Shown here piece after piece: positions 1 to 11,421 of a stretch of 64,000 bases of DNA. How positions within the stretch are numbered: the stretch's first letter is position 1; each line of letters begins with the position of its first letter. Under the pieces are notes generated by a model that made no database searches, was not told the origin of the DNA, and was given only the letters and a program-made list of their open reading frames with translations. Made by a program: the position numbers and the translations under genes. Source of the DNA: Roridomyces roridus (Eukaryota > Basidiomycota > Agaricomycetes > Agaricales > Mycenaceae); assembly GCA_029378245.1 (NCBI GenBank), contig JARKIF010000013.1, positions 186,001-250,000 of the forward strand. The letters run 5' to 3'.

Positions 1-683
1 AGGGGATGAGCCCTGAGGACCGATGAGGGTGTGGCGTACCAGATGGTCGAAGTACTTGATCGATCCTCCACGCGAGTGGTCAGGCGTCGATGCTCCTCGT
101 TTCTGCCGATCCAAGTCGAGAGCAGGCTGCTTCAAGCTCTCACTGACGTCGATCGAACAAGCGGGGCCGTAGGCAGAAGGGAGCGTGATCGAGTACTGGG
201 CACGGTGCTGGTGAAGACGCGATCTCGACGGATGAGACCGTCAAATGGGCGGTCGTACGGACCAACGTGGCAACGAGAGATGGGCTGCACCAGAGGTCAT
301 GGGATCTTCGACGCTGAAAAGATACGGACGCGCGCTCGACTTGGTGGGCACGTGGCACCTCGCTGCACTGCGGCATCCATCCATCGGGCAAGAGTGGCAT
401 GGCATCGATCATTTCAAGGATCGACACTTCGACCGAGGGGCTGGGTGGGACAGCAGCACCAAGTGATGATAGAGAGCAAAGAACAGACGAGAAGAGGTGT
501 CACGGGGAAGTCACGCTGACAAATTATTTGATCCGTCGGCTCGGCACAAATATTCCCCAGACCCAACGCAGACCGCAATTATTCACAGACACAAAAAGAA
601 ATCTTTTCAAGGAGAATAATAATATACACAGGTTTCCAAAAAGCACGCCAGAAACACTGTAATAACCCATTCACGCCGTCCGT
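1..683. other. No convincing gene
   Basis: Open frames on both strands overlap here, but none has recognisable protein features or splice signals that extend it. The stretch lies downstream of the small secreted protein gene and may hold its 3' untranslated region. Nothing else was seen. Confidence 0.4.
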
Positions 684-1067
684 TTAGGAGAAGTTGAAGC
701 TCTCGAGGTTGAACCTTGCAAATGATCAGCGAACTTCGCCATTGTCTAGGTATATGTAGACTCACCCAGCAGGTCCATTAGCGCATCCAGAGCCAGCACC
801 AGTAGTGATAGTTGCGCCGTTCGTGCACCGATCATGCGCACCCCCGGACTCGAAAAACTTGGCATGGGTGGTGACGCCGGAGTAGCTGATGGACTTGGCG
901 GAGCCGCCGTTGGTGAGGAAGACACATTCTCCGGGAGTCACGCCGGGGCTGCGCGCAACGACTGTACCGGCACAGCCTGCGCCCGAGTGCCAGACAAAGT
1001 CCGCACCGAGGACGGGGGATGCAGCCATCAGGATGGCACTGGCGATGAGAGCGATGTTGAATTGCAT
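684..1067 (-). CDS. Small secreted cysteine-containing protein
   Basis: Two exons on the minus strand: 766-1067 and 684-714, joined over a 51 nt intron with a GTGAGT donor and a CAAG acceptor. The product is about 110 residues. It begins with a classical signal peptide (hydrophobic stretch at residues 4-18, then SPVLGADF), followed by a short mature domain with four cysteines that could form two disulfides, and it ends in a hydrophobic/aromatic tail (GFNLESFNFS). This is the pattern of basidiomycete small secreted proteins, which act outside the cell; no specific function can be assigned. The second exon was chosen because the first frame stops immediately after a good donor. A TATA-like element lies 115-125 bp upstream. 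Confidence is good that it is secreted, low on its role. Confidence 0.6.
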
Positions 1068-1180
1068 TGTTGGAGGTAGTTTCTGGCGGTGAGTGAGTAC
1101 CTAGAGGGCAGGGAGAGAAAGAGGGAGGTAAACCTGAGTCGAGAGATGAGGAACTGAAGAGACAGTGGCCTCCAGTCTGG

Positions 1181-1190
1181 CATTTATACA
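1181..1190 (-). promoter_or_regulatory. TATA-like element of the small secreted protein gene
   Basis: On the minus strand this reads TGTATAAATG, about 115 bp upstream of the start codon at 1067. Position and sequence suit a core promoter, but no start site can be seen directly. Confidence 0.4.
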
Positions 1191-1950
1191 GTTTCTGAGC
1201 GCTGTTTTATTCCTGCTCAGCTCCGCCTCCCCCAGTCAACTCCCGACCTAAAGCACAGTAAGCATGATTCTTACACCGGGTGAGGAACCAAAGTGTTGAA
1301 ATGTTCCGCATTGGCGGTCTGGAATCTCCTGGGCGTCTAAATTGGAGACTGGGAGTGTCCTCGAACTCGGTATATTTGGCTGAATTCATCACTATGTCCG
1401 CGCTCGGTATGCGGCGCAATCCTGCTTGGCTGGGTGGGTCTGATTTGTCCCCGTCCAATACAGTGCAAGAGCCGCTTTCGACCCGCCTGGCCCGAGTTCG
1501 TACACAGATTTGACACAGATTCAACCAAATGTTGTATCTTCGTACCTCGTATACCACATGTACAAGATGGCAAGAGCCACGAGAGATCAAGGACGGCAGA
1601 ATCAGACGGTCTGACTGTCGGCACTCTCGGCATCAGCTGTGGTCACCGGGTCAAATCACACGGATCTGCCGCACTGAGGTAACAGTAGTACATAAATTTG
1701 AAAAAGATTTAATATGTAGCGCGCTGCATTCTTTTTAGACCCTCCCCATAACTGCTTGAGGTTTAGACACAGCGATGACTGGCGGGAAGCCGAGCCGAGG
1801 CAACAAGTTGCAACATTAATGTACATCTAACATCAACTCAACGCGCACTAGAACGAATATCATCTGGGTGTGTTCCAAGCGTCGCATTCTGCAGTCTGCG
1901 ATGCGACGAAGTTCTAATGGCTAATTGTACAGTGGAAGGGTTTTCTAACA
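1191..1950. other. Intergenic, nothing recognised
   Basis: This lies between the promoter of the small secreted protein gene and the stop codon of the acyltransferase-like gene. Open frames are short and mutually overlapping. No repeat or RNA signal was recognised. Confidence 0.4.
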
Positions 1951-3255
1951 TTACAACTTGGCCCTCTCACCCTCCCTACCACGCGCACGGGCCACATTCT
2001 CCCCCCACGTCTCACTCCGCGGGAACGACTGCGGTACGAGCTCCTGGTCCTCCTCGTTGTCCACCAAACCCTTCTCCTTCCCCGCCACACGCACACCCTC
2101 AGTATTGGAATCCGAGTCATACGACTCCCAAACCCCATCACGAAGCTTGATTGGCGGCGCAGTAAAGTAGCGCAGATATCCCACCTCGGCGTTGTCGCCG
2201 TACAGACAGACGCGTGTCCGCTCGGCGCCATAGCCAAAGTGCCATTTCTTCGACAAATTGATTTTTGATGGTGACCTGCGGCCGTCAGAGATAAGTAAGA
2301 GTCAGGCTGGGCAGCCAAGGACGTACCGAGGGCTCGGTGTGGAGTTCAAGGAGGGGTTTCGTGGCGCCAAGGCCTCGAGGATGGCGTCGTGGAGTTGATG
2401 CTCTTCGTCGGGGGTAAGCTCTGGCTGCGCGGCGAGCTAAAGTCATCGGTCTATCATAACATTGAATATTGATGGAGAGAGGAACGCACCGTGGCGGCCG
2501 CCAACAATTCGAAGACGGGCAACGTGAAGGAGGAAGCTGACGACGGTGTGTGTCGGTCAAGAACACACACGGACTTGTGCTGGTAATGCTGGGACAGCGA
2601 GTGCATAAATCCGTAAACAAATTCGGCATCGCCTAAGAAATCGGCAGTGAGATAGGGATGTGGGGACTCCACGCGGCGACGTACCGATCATCCGCGACGA
2701 CGACCACCCAATGGTCGTCTCGTTCGTTGTCCGACAAAATGTCACTCGTAACCGCAACAAGGGGTCATCCCACTGAGCTCCGGAGGCCTCGTCGCCGGCA
2801 CCAACGCACGAGTCGACGACGCGGGGAGGGGGTGAGTCCAGATATTCGTAATGGTTGAACGGTTCGTTGGTTGTCATGAATGTAAGAGGCACTCCACGCG
2901 CTCCGTGTGCGATCTGCGGATCCGCGGATCAGTCGGGACGGGAAGAGAGAGGGGAGGAAACATACAGCCCAACTATCGCCCCTCCTCCGTAGGCGCCCAG
3001 ACGCGTGCGGGTAGCAAGTGAGGGAGTCTTCAAAGGCTTTGACTAGGCGCGCTTCGGCCAAGGGCCCAGGGACCGTGCATGTCAGTGCAATCTGTATGCG
3101 AGATGAGCCATTCGTCAAGAGCATGGAACTCGACCACGTACTTCTGCCTCCATCCACTCGGTTGGCGGGACTGGAAGGGGGAATACGCCCTGTGTCTCGG
3201 AGGGTTTGATCCATATCGTGTGCTCCAGTTCAGGTGAGAAAGAGAAAAAAGACAT
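1951..3255 (-). CDS. BAHD/transferase-family acyltransferase-like protein, catalytic His replaced
   Basis: Six exons: 3142-3255, 2966-3091, 2685-2913, 2490-2632, 2327-2436 and 1951-2275, all with GT-AG borders and compatible phases, giving about 348 residues. The N-terminal part matches fungal transferase-family (PF02458-like) proteins that move acyl groups from CoA: a 'CYPHASGRLR' segment near residue 66, and a 'GWSSSRMIGDAE' block where the family has its HxxxD active site. Here the histidine position is arginine (R154, codon 2692-2694), while the aspartate (D158) remains. The C-terminal block 'HFGYGAERTR...YLRYF' also fits. The protein is much shorter than the usual 450-500 residues; a middle segment seems missing, since the intron there is only about 50 nt. 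It may be inactive or have a non-catalytic role. The start codon was chosen at the first methionine before the conserved block. Confidence 0.65.
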
Positions 3256-4357
3256 GATGCGCAGTGGAGATTCGAGACGCTTTTTGGGGGGAGATGAGGA
3301 GAAGAGACGTGGAGAAATCGAGAGAGGAGTCGCAGACGACGAGCACTTGTAGCGAGTGAAAGATAGAGAGAAATCAGAAGGTGGAGTACATACCATATGC
3401 CTCTGGATATAAGAGGCAAGTTGTTCAAGATCGACAATGTGCTTCTCAACGCGCGTAGCGACGCGTCGAGGCGGTGTTCCATTCGGCAACCTGCCTTCAC
3501 AGACGTCGATCATTGTCAACCACCATCTAGACCACCGCAAACTTGCAGCCTTCGAAGCCAAATAGTACGTCCATAGTCGGAGTGGAGGCATAGTCTTTGC
3601 GACTCCTGTTCTCAACGCGTTCTGGCAAGAAATTCTGTTTCCGTCTTTGCATGCTTCCGATGATCCGTCGGACCTCGTCATCGTGATGACCCCCCACGGC
3701 CCGACGCTAAACTTCGATCATCCGGAGTCTCCCACCAATCCAGTGGAAAGTGATCCCCTGTGAACCTAGAGCGTTCATAGCAAAATAATGAGTCCACAGT
3801 CGGAGGGCTTCGACAGCAACTAAGCCATGTATGCTTTCCGATTCCGAAAAGAAAATCTGATTTCCGAATACTTCCGTGCGATCCGTCTGAATGTCATCGC
3901 AAATGACAGTTCACGGGCCGAGCCGACGCGTCGATCAAACCGCCCACATTCAACCGTTGGAAGGCAATTGGGAGCCGGTCGTCGAGGCATACAGCCTTGG
4001 TTTCGAGGGACTTGAATTTCACGCTGCGCACCAAATCTAGAGCGCACCAGGCAAGAGCAGCCTGCCACTGCAACTCACTGCAATCCTCGTGCCACTGCAA
4101 TAGCCGAACCCAGTCAAGTTGCTTCCAGGCTGACAGAGTACACTTTCCGCTTACTTATCCGATCTTGCTGAGTCAACCGGCGAGTGACGAATCCCATGGT
4201 GACAAAGAGGTTGCAAAGAGGAGATCATGTGCACGTCCTGACAAAATCGAGAGGAGCCTCCCCCTTGATTCAGATGCTTTAGTGTCAATCACCCTACGCC
4301 GAGAATCTCTTGGAAGGAGCAGCATTTGAATTCGGGTTTTTTTGAATGTTTGAATGT
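3256..4357. other. Intergenic between acyltransferase-like gene and paralogue A
   Basis: This is upstream of the acyltransferase-like gene and downstream of the degenerate paralogue A. Pyrimidine-rich stretches on the minus strand just upstream of 3255 are compatible with a promoter. No further gene was recognised. Confidence 0.35.
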
Positions 4358-7300
4358 TCAGTACTCTGCCACTTCGGGCCATCCGCCGGGCATTGAGATA
4401 CCATCCATGGGTCCAATACTCGGAATATCCCTGATGAGCGACCGTGAAACTGGCCCGCAGATTCTTTTCCACCAGGCTGCAGCAGGCGGTGAGAAATATG
4501 CGAAATAACACAGAGCCATGACACACCTCTTCTCGAGTATCCACACGACGATAGCCGATAGCCGCATCCGGCCGATCTGAATCCAACCCCTTCGCCATTG
4601 TAAAGTCGCGAAGAAGTTTTCTCTCGTCTTCATCGAGTTTGTAGCCCAGTAACATCGTTTCGAAAAAGGGCAAGGGCAGACCAATATTATCGGCCATCTC
4701 GTGCGTCAACCTATCCCGACCTTCCAAATCCGCGGCCCAGTAGTACTTCTCGGCATCCGGAGGGTTCGCCACCGAGAAATGACCCTCTGAGATCTCAACG
4801 CGGGGAGTAAATAGAAACAGATACACTGGATGAGAGGGTGCATCCGCCATGAACGTCCCATGCAATGTGAATGCATCCCATTGGCTGCACACGGAACTAG
4901 AGCATCTGAACTCAACCCCAATGACGAGATCGAGAGCAACAGGCTCTTTGGGAGCTCCTGCTCGAGCGTGTCAGCCAAAACTAGTTTTCCAAGTTGCCGG
5001 ACAAGTTATGTACGAACCAGCGCCGCACTGCTGAGATAACCACCATTTCTTGATGTCAACCCCATGTTCCGAGAATCCAGCCGACATCGTGAAGACGGAA
5101 AATGTGTCCGTGTTTCGGGATTCGACTCTGGAGGGTGGATGAGCTCAGAAACTGAGGGAGCTCGGCAGCTCACCGGGTCCAACTGGGTGAAATTTCCGAC
5201 ACCAGAGTGAACGAAACAATGTCTTTCCACGTCACCACATCGCAGTCGTTTGCTGAGACGGGGTCGAGCAAGATCTTGCTCAGCGGTAAACCTTCATATC
5301 CTTGAAACTTCCACATCGCCGGGAATTCGAATGAAGGAGAACTTTGAAGGCGTGGGATGAGGAATTGCCGAGGATGGAATAGTAACATGGCGAATAGCTG
5401 ATCGTGAGTCAAGGCTCGGAATAGACCCTCATGCAGGGCTGGTTCGGGCTGGGTGACTGGCATTGAAACCAAATTGATTGGTACACAGTCCGCCACTCGA
5501 CCCAAGACAAGGAAGCATATCATGCTGTCGCCGTCCCCGATGTTGAAACATAGCTGTCCCGTCGACGATATCCACACCGAGCCATCCATAAAATCAAGGT
5601 GATCACCGGTGGCCTCAAGCCAGAATTCGACTGCGCTCTTCGGTCGGGTCAGTTTGCGGCTTGATGGCCAGGGTTAACTCAACATCATAGTGGCGCCTCT
5701 ACAAGCCCGTGAGACCTGATGAGCAGAGGTGGTAACAAAGGACGGCACGAACCATTTCACACAGGATGTAAAGCGAAGCCACAAGGGAGTCATGATGCAT
5801 TGCTACGACTTGATCAAGCGTCAACATTTCTTCATTCAGGGTGAGAATCCCGGCGCTCTCATTGAAAAACTGCCATACCGTCGTGGAAAATCAGCGCATT
5901 CAACCCTGACGACCGAGTCAGCCCGAAGAGCTGCGCCAGGCATGGATGTCTGAGTTCAAACTCCCAATTAGCTTCAGTAGCTAGACGGTTGATCAAGTCC
6001 GATACCTGTGCCTTTGGACCCTCAAGATCCTGGCCAAGTTCTAGAATCGCAAAATAAGCGGATGGCGTGGACACAGACAAGATGTCAAACTTCCCTTCTC
6101 GAACGTGTCTTGGCCATACACGAAGACAGTCATTGGGTCTTGATGTCCAAAGATCCGTCCATGATGAACGCTCCGCGCTCGCACTGGTTTCACAGGTCCC
6201 CTTCTATGACATTCCACCACATTTTCCGAGTCGATTTCCTTGCGAAGAATGAGATCACCCAGCCTGATGTGGCGGAACTCTGCGAGCGAAGCCCTTGAGC
6301 GGGTCAAATCCACAAAGTCGGTCTTGATCTCACCGTCGCTCGTGTCAGTTTCCGAAAGTGAGTCTCTGAGTGCAACAGTCAGGTTATGAGATGACGGAAT
6401 GGACATCCGGGGCGCACCGACAGTTACCCATGACCAATACTCCACCTCTGAAGTAGTTCAAGTTGACGTTCGGCCCCTGTCCAGTCCCTCCGTGTCCACC
6501 CCGAGTGTCGCTAGTCCCACCACCACTGTGAGACCCGGGGCACATGAAAATCATGTCCCTCGGTACCCCCCAATTCATGTCTGGATTGCATGAATATCAA
6601 AGCGACGCACATTAAAATCACCTCCCTTTCGGTGAAGTACGCAATCTTGATTCATGTGCGTTTTCGACGTTTTCATGTGCCTTTTTCATGTCCTCTTAAC
6701 ATGAAAATGACTGGGAAGCCAGTGAGTCCAATTTGAGTCAGGCCGTATGATAATGAATACCATTCCCTGGGACCCCGAATTTCAGATGAAAGGAATGTGA
6801 ATTTCAAACTAAATGTACGTGATACAATGATGTGCTACACTGTCACTTGCACCCGCTCACTCTCGCCTCCACCATCCGCATCATTGTAGTCGATAACTTC
6901 ACTTTCGGCTGAGACTCATCCTGATTAGAAGGTGTCCGGCCCGAGGAGAAAAACAGTACATACCTCGAGTTGCGTGAAGCGGAACGGGAAGCTCTCGTAG
7001 CATCAAGAGCAATGGATGGGGTACGCACTGGAGATCGGAGCGAGAGTCGCCGCCGCCGGCGTTCCAATTCTGACCGCCGCTGACTTGAGGACTTCTTGGG
7101 TTCGTGTTGGGTCAGAACAGAGTGAATGAAGCAGAATCAGCGACGCACCGGATACCCTTTGGCCTCCGCAGTGAGCCGGAATCGAGTTCTACACCTAATT
7201 GTGACTGCCACGGCGGCTTGGGCACGCCGCCAGACGTGTGGTCGCTGGGAAGTCCCACAAGCGCCGTGAGGGTGTGAGAATGGCCTGGAGGTGTATATTG

Positions 7301-7934
7301 GCATGTAGTTGAGTCGATGGGGGGCTTCTGTGGCGAACGAGTGGAAGAGGAGGACGGGGGCAGAAGGGAGGTGACGGTTGGGAGGAAGGAGTGGAGCGCC
7401 GTGACAGGCGTGACACCACTGACCTCATCCGCAGCAGCCGCTCCACACAACGAATCTCCGCCCTTCTCAAGTCCGTCTCCGCTCAAATATCCCACCGTGG
7501 ACCAGCGTGGTCGTCGAGGGATGTCCGGACGGGGTACAGATCGATTGAAGAACACCCTAGCTTGATCAATGCTCATTTCCATCTTTCTCGTTGATTTTCA
7601 TGCATTTCTCCCATGATTTCGGCTTCGCAAATTGAGCGGAACTGTTCCTGAAATTCACCAAAGAGACCATGATTTTGTCCTTGGCGTGGAGTGAGTCAAA
7701 ATCACTCAATAATGCCTAAATGACCCCAGGTGCATGATATGTTCATTTCAGCCCATGGCCCCTGATTCTGCTTGTTCATGGCACTGCGACATGAAATTCA
7801 TGCACCGATGTTTTCACAGTGCACTGCCCCCTGTACCGCCTGAAAATTAGACGTCAGAGTCGGTCGATAGCTGGGGCCTATATGCGCGGACCATGGATGT
7901 TGATGATCTGTGGTCGAACACGAAGGCCAGGCAT
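4358..7934 (-). pseudogene. Glycine-rich/kinase-like agaric family protein, copy A, transposon-interrupted
   Basis: This is a minus-strand relative of the gene at 13046-15303. Exons read from the 5' end: 7892-7934 (MPGLRVRPQIINIHG), 7822-7839, then a 1298 bp element, 6428-6520, 6334-6363, about 6095-6279, 6006-6040, 5879-5949, 5753-5829, 5684-5698, 5174-5637, 5018-5127, 4527-4957 and 4358-4476. The product would start with a glycine-rich segment, continue through a kinase-like body (GRIFGHQDPMTVFVYG; HPCLAQLFGLTRS; LYILCEMRRHY) and end in the shared tail PGGWPEVAEY. I recall this architecture from mycenoid genomes, where its function is unknown. Lesions: the transposon; no GT donor after the 6095-6279 exon; and the last acceptor leaves the final exon two bases out of frame with the conserved tail. 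Several internal exons match copy B in length exactly (35, 71, 77 and 15 nt). It is probably a pseudogene. Confidence 0.72.
6524..7821. mobile_element. Non-autonomous CACTA-like (CMC) DNA transposon
   Basis: The element is 1298 bp long. Both ends begin CACTGTGA when read inward and continue as imperfect inverted repeats of roughly 35 nt that include 'CATGAAA' and 'TCATGTC'. It is flanked by a 3 bp duplication, CAC (6521-6523 and 7822-7824). CACTR termini plus a 3 bp duplication are the marks of the CACTA superfamily. The subterminal zones (about 6540-6720 and 7590-7800) are dense in CATGAAA/TTTCATG in both orientations, as expected for CACTA transposase-binding repeats. No transposase was recognised. 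A minus-strand open frame (7112-7582) lies in the middle but resembles nothing known to me. It sits inside exon 2 of paralogue A, and removing it with one CAC restores that exon's frame. Confidence 0.75.
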
Positions 7935-9119
7935 GAGTCGAATGAGTGATACGGGCAGGAGCTTGGGGAGGTGGTGGCAACAGCAAAAGAAGAACACATA
8001 CCCACACAGCCTTCAACAGCTTCTGGGTCGCGCCGACACGGCTGTTCGCAAATTAGATGGCGCGATCAGCATGGAGCTAATTTGGGGATCGGCATCTCCC
8101 AGACACGGGAAACTGGGCGCTGAAACCTGACAGCGAACATGTTGTTGGATGAATGGATGGTTGAGAGATGTATCAGAACATCCCAAGTCGGCTGCTGTTC
8201 GGAATGTTCGGCAAGGAATCAGCAGTGATACACTGTACACTGACCTTGATGAGAAACGTATCCCAAGGCAGGTCCGTCATCGCAGAAAATCTGGGCTCGC
8301 AAATGAGTGAGTACAGGACAATCACTTGACGCGCCAACACTCGATTTAATCAAAGGAATCAAAGGAAAATGCTCTCCACTCCCTCGGCAAGCAAAGGCAT
8401 CGGTATCGGCAACAAGCGTAACCAGACTTCCGAAGCACGGTGAGCATTGAGTAATCGGGAGCGACAGCGAGAGATTGACTCGATTAGATATGTAGCCAGT
8501 TTGATTGAAGCACTGAATTCAGGCGTGAGGCTGCGTTTCTGCCGGATTCGGGAAGAGGTAGGCTCCTATCGAGACTTGGACTAAATCCTCCAAGGGACGG
8601 AACGGAAGTGGAGAGAGGAAGGACTAGGCGGTGAATATGGTCCAACTTGAGATATCTTGTCCCTGACGCAGTACGAAGTCCGATATTCTGTCTCCGAGGA
8701 TGTCGAGTCATGAAGAGATAGGTCGTCCCAAAGAGGCGGATCCTACACTGAGATGCCACTTTAAATCGTCATCCAGGACAGAGGGGCAGTGGTTGCCGAG
8801 TCGGTAGGACGGACATGGTGGTCCAGGGACAAGAGGTGTGACATCATATCAGACCCAAACTTGCCTTCCTCGTTCATCCTGCCCGCTGATTCATGGCCAG
8901 CGACGACACGCTTCCATCCTCTCCACATTCCTTTGGAGAATATTAGCGTGTCGAAGAGCGCTGGTGCGTGTCGTTAAATTGCCACTTGCAACAACTTTTG
9001 GCGCATTCGTGAGACCTGCGAGAAGCCCGAGAACAAACCACGCTCGCAAACCAGCGAAATTAGCAGACCATATTCCCAATTATACAAGCTTAAGACTCAT
9101 CCATAAATATTTTGGGTAT
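7935..9119. other. 5' flank of copy A, shared in part with copy B
   Basis: From about 7935 to 8190 the minus strand resembles the 5' flank of copy B (about 12745-13045). Both contain 'CATCTCTCAA', runs of 'CATTCATCCA', and a GTTTCAGC-containing block, followed by AAGGCTGTGTG upstream of the start codon, so the promoter was duplicated with the gene. The remainder up to the glycosyltransferase stop holds nothing recognised. Confidence 0.45.
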
Positions 9120-11019
9120 CTAAACCTCCTCCTCCGCCATCCGCTGCAACCTCGCCCACTCCAACAAAACCGCCGCAAAATAACAATCATTCTGCTCATC
9201 AGTAATCACCTCCTCCGCGAACCTCTGCCCAGCCTGCTGTATCCTTTTAGCTTCGTCGTCGTTGTCAATCGCCCATCGGACGCGGTCGACGAGGTCCGAG
9301 AGGTCGACTTTGACGGGGATGTAGTGCTCGTAGGGACGGAGCCAGTCGGAGAAGTACTCTGTGAAGCCGGTAGTCTGTCGTGTCGGCGTTTATCAGGTAA
9401 TCTCTTTCAGGAAAAACATATCGAGAACGCACCTTGAAAACCAACGACCCGCTCTTCAACAACCCAAGATACCTCCCCGAGAATGTATTCCCATCCACAT
9501 CCAATACATACCTAAACCGATGAACCGCCTCCCTCGGCATCTTCCACTGGTCACCGATATCGTACTCCTCCTCGATCGGTCGAGATTCGCACTCGTACGT
9601 ACAATGCGAGCCCCAGAAAGCCGAGATGTGCGTGTCCATGATGTCGGGGTGCGCGTTGCCGATGGTGACGAGTCGGAAGCGAGGGAAATTGTGGTAGTTT
9701 TGGCCAACGATGTGACCACCGTTGGAGCTTCCGCGCCAGTCTAGAAATGGATGAGAGGTTGGGGACGCAGGGAAGGCCAGGACGTACAGAGCTTAGGCTC
9801 CTTTTTAGCCCACTCGATGTCGTTGGGTTCGCCGATCTTGCCAGAATACCAAGACCAAGCGTAATGATACTGCTGTAGTCAGAGTCTGAAGGTAGCCCGA
9901 GAAGCTGAAGACGCACCTGACTCGGGAAGAGAATATCGGAGAAGCACGGGTGCACCTTTGTGAGACTCAGCATCGGCCAAAAGTCGGTCGAAAATCCAGA
10001 GCTCGAACTCGACGCGATGACTATGGTGTATAAGACGCCGGCAAGGACGACGAGATAAGAACGCACACGCTATATCCTCCAAACTGGACCCAAAACCCGC
10101 CTCCGTCGTCCATCCACTGCACCCACTCTGATTACGGAAAAACTCGTTGGTGTATTTGGGCTTGATCTCAAATGGTGTTTCGTCATGGATCTCCGTCGCC
10201 CTTGCCCGTGTCTCGAGGGAGGAGGTATCGAACACGACGCGCGGTTCGTCGTTGCCGTTGAAGAGGACTTCCATGTTCGGCAGGAAGTGTACGAACTTGC
10301 GCCGCATATCAGAGAGTGAAGGGGAAGACAGACAGAATAACGCACCTTGCGGATCCTATCCCGCCACTCGTTGTCAAAGTACGTCCGGTCGTTGGCGACC
10401 AGCACCTCACCACCCCGAATGGTAATATTGGCCAACCCCGTCGGTCGGTTTCCGCCATTTATCTAAACCTGGGTCAGCCCAAATTAACGGGAGAGACGCC
10501 AACACGCACCACATCCATTCCCCTCCGTATCATATTAAGGAAATGCGTCCGATTAGTCTCCGCAATCTGGTAAAACGGCTCAAAGTCCCGATAGACTTGC
10601 TGATACTCGTCGATGAGGCACTTTTTCTCCTGCGCCCAGTGAAACCACTCGTCGTATCCGGGAGGCGGCGCTCGGTTGTGCCTGAGCGCGTATCGGGAAC
10701 GGGCCTGGCCGAGAGTTTTTGATTGGACGGCGACGATGGGTATCACGGGTATCGAGGGAGGGTCAGGGTGGTCGAAGGGAGGTGGAGGAGGTGGTGGGCG
10801 TTGTGGAGGAGGGTTGTGGATCCCAAAGTCGACATCCGGCTGCTCCATATGCTCCGGAGTGAAGCGCTGGGAGAAGAGGGCGTAGGAGACGAGGAGGACA
10901 CACATGACCCCCGTGGCAGCCAAGTAGAAGCGTGGACGGCGTGCGCTGGACCGCCATCCTGCGAGGTAGCTGGTTCCGCCGTGGGTAGGCGACGTGGAGG
11001 AAGAGACAAAGCGAGACAT
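9120..11019 (-). CDS. CAP10-like glycosyltransferase (GT90), type II membrane protein
   Basis: Seven exons: 10510-11019, 10346-10462, 10067-10295, 9917-10020, 9788-9872 (or 9869), 9433-9740 and 9120-9374, with phases all compatible, giving about 535 residues. There is a short basic cytoplasmic tail, one transmembrane anchor near residues 30-50 (FYLAATGVMCVLLVSYALF), a proline-rich stem, then a lumenal catalytic domain. Family blocks seen: 'GFSTDFWPML' and 'HPCFSDILFP', 'YWRGSSNGG' near residue 349, and 'DVDGNTFSGRYLGLLKSGS' near residue 429 followed by 'FTEYFSDWLRPYEHYIPVK' and a DLSDL segment. These are the hallmarks of the CAP10/GT90 family, Golgi transferases that add xylose or related sugars to glycans. 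The length is normal and no lesion was seen. It lies between the two inverted paralogues A and B and shows no functional link to them. The exact donor and acceptor sugars cannot be read from sequence. Confidence 0.85.
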
Positions 11020-11421
11020 CACCGATCAAGCCAGGTGTCCTGGTTTTATATGCATCACGGCACACGGATGTCGCGATGCTAAGTGCTGCGGAGTTGGCTG
11101 CAGCCTTTCCTTCCGGAATGTACTGGAATGCATCGCCGCCCGGGGCCGTGCTTCCAACAGGCCAGGCTCAAGAGACCGTTAGACTGAGATGTTGCCACGC
11201 CGACGGTGTCCAAGGTACATCGATTGGGGGCCTGCAGCCGACGGGACGCTGAGGTTCCGAGGAGATAGCTGGAAGGGAGTCGTCCAATGGCGCTAGGTAA
11301 GAACGGATGAGAAGGAGCTAAAGGTGGACGCCAAGAGATGTGTTTCTGATGGGCAGTTTGACAGCTTGGTCTAGTTTGGTCATTGATCGACACCTTTGCT
11401 TCCGACCACCATCCTCACGAA
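11020..11421. promoter_or_regulatory. Bidirectional intergenic region
   Basis: About 400 bp separate the divergent starts of the glycosyltransferase (minus) and the F-box gene (plus), so both promoters must lie here. On the minus strand, CATATAAAACC (about 11043-11053) is a TATA-like element just upstream of the glycosyltransferase start. No other motif is clear. Confidence 0.35.

Noticed and set aside
7112..7582. Open frame inside the CACTA-like element as a transposase
   Set aside because: It has no transposase motif and could not be spliced into a longer product; the element is treated as non-autonomous.
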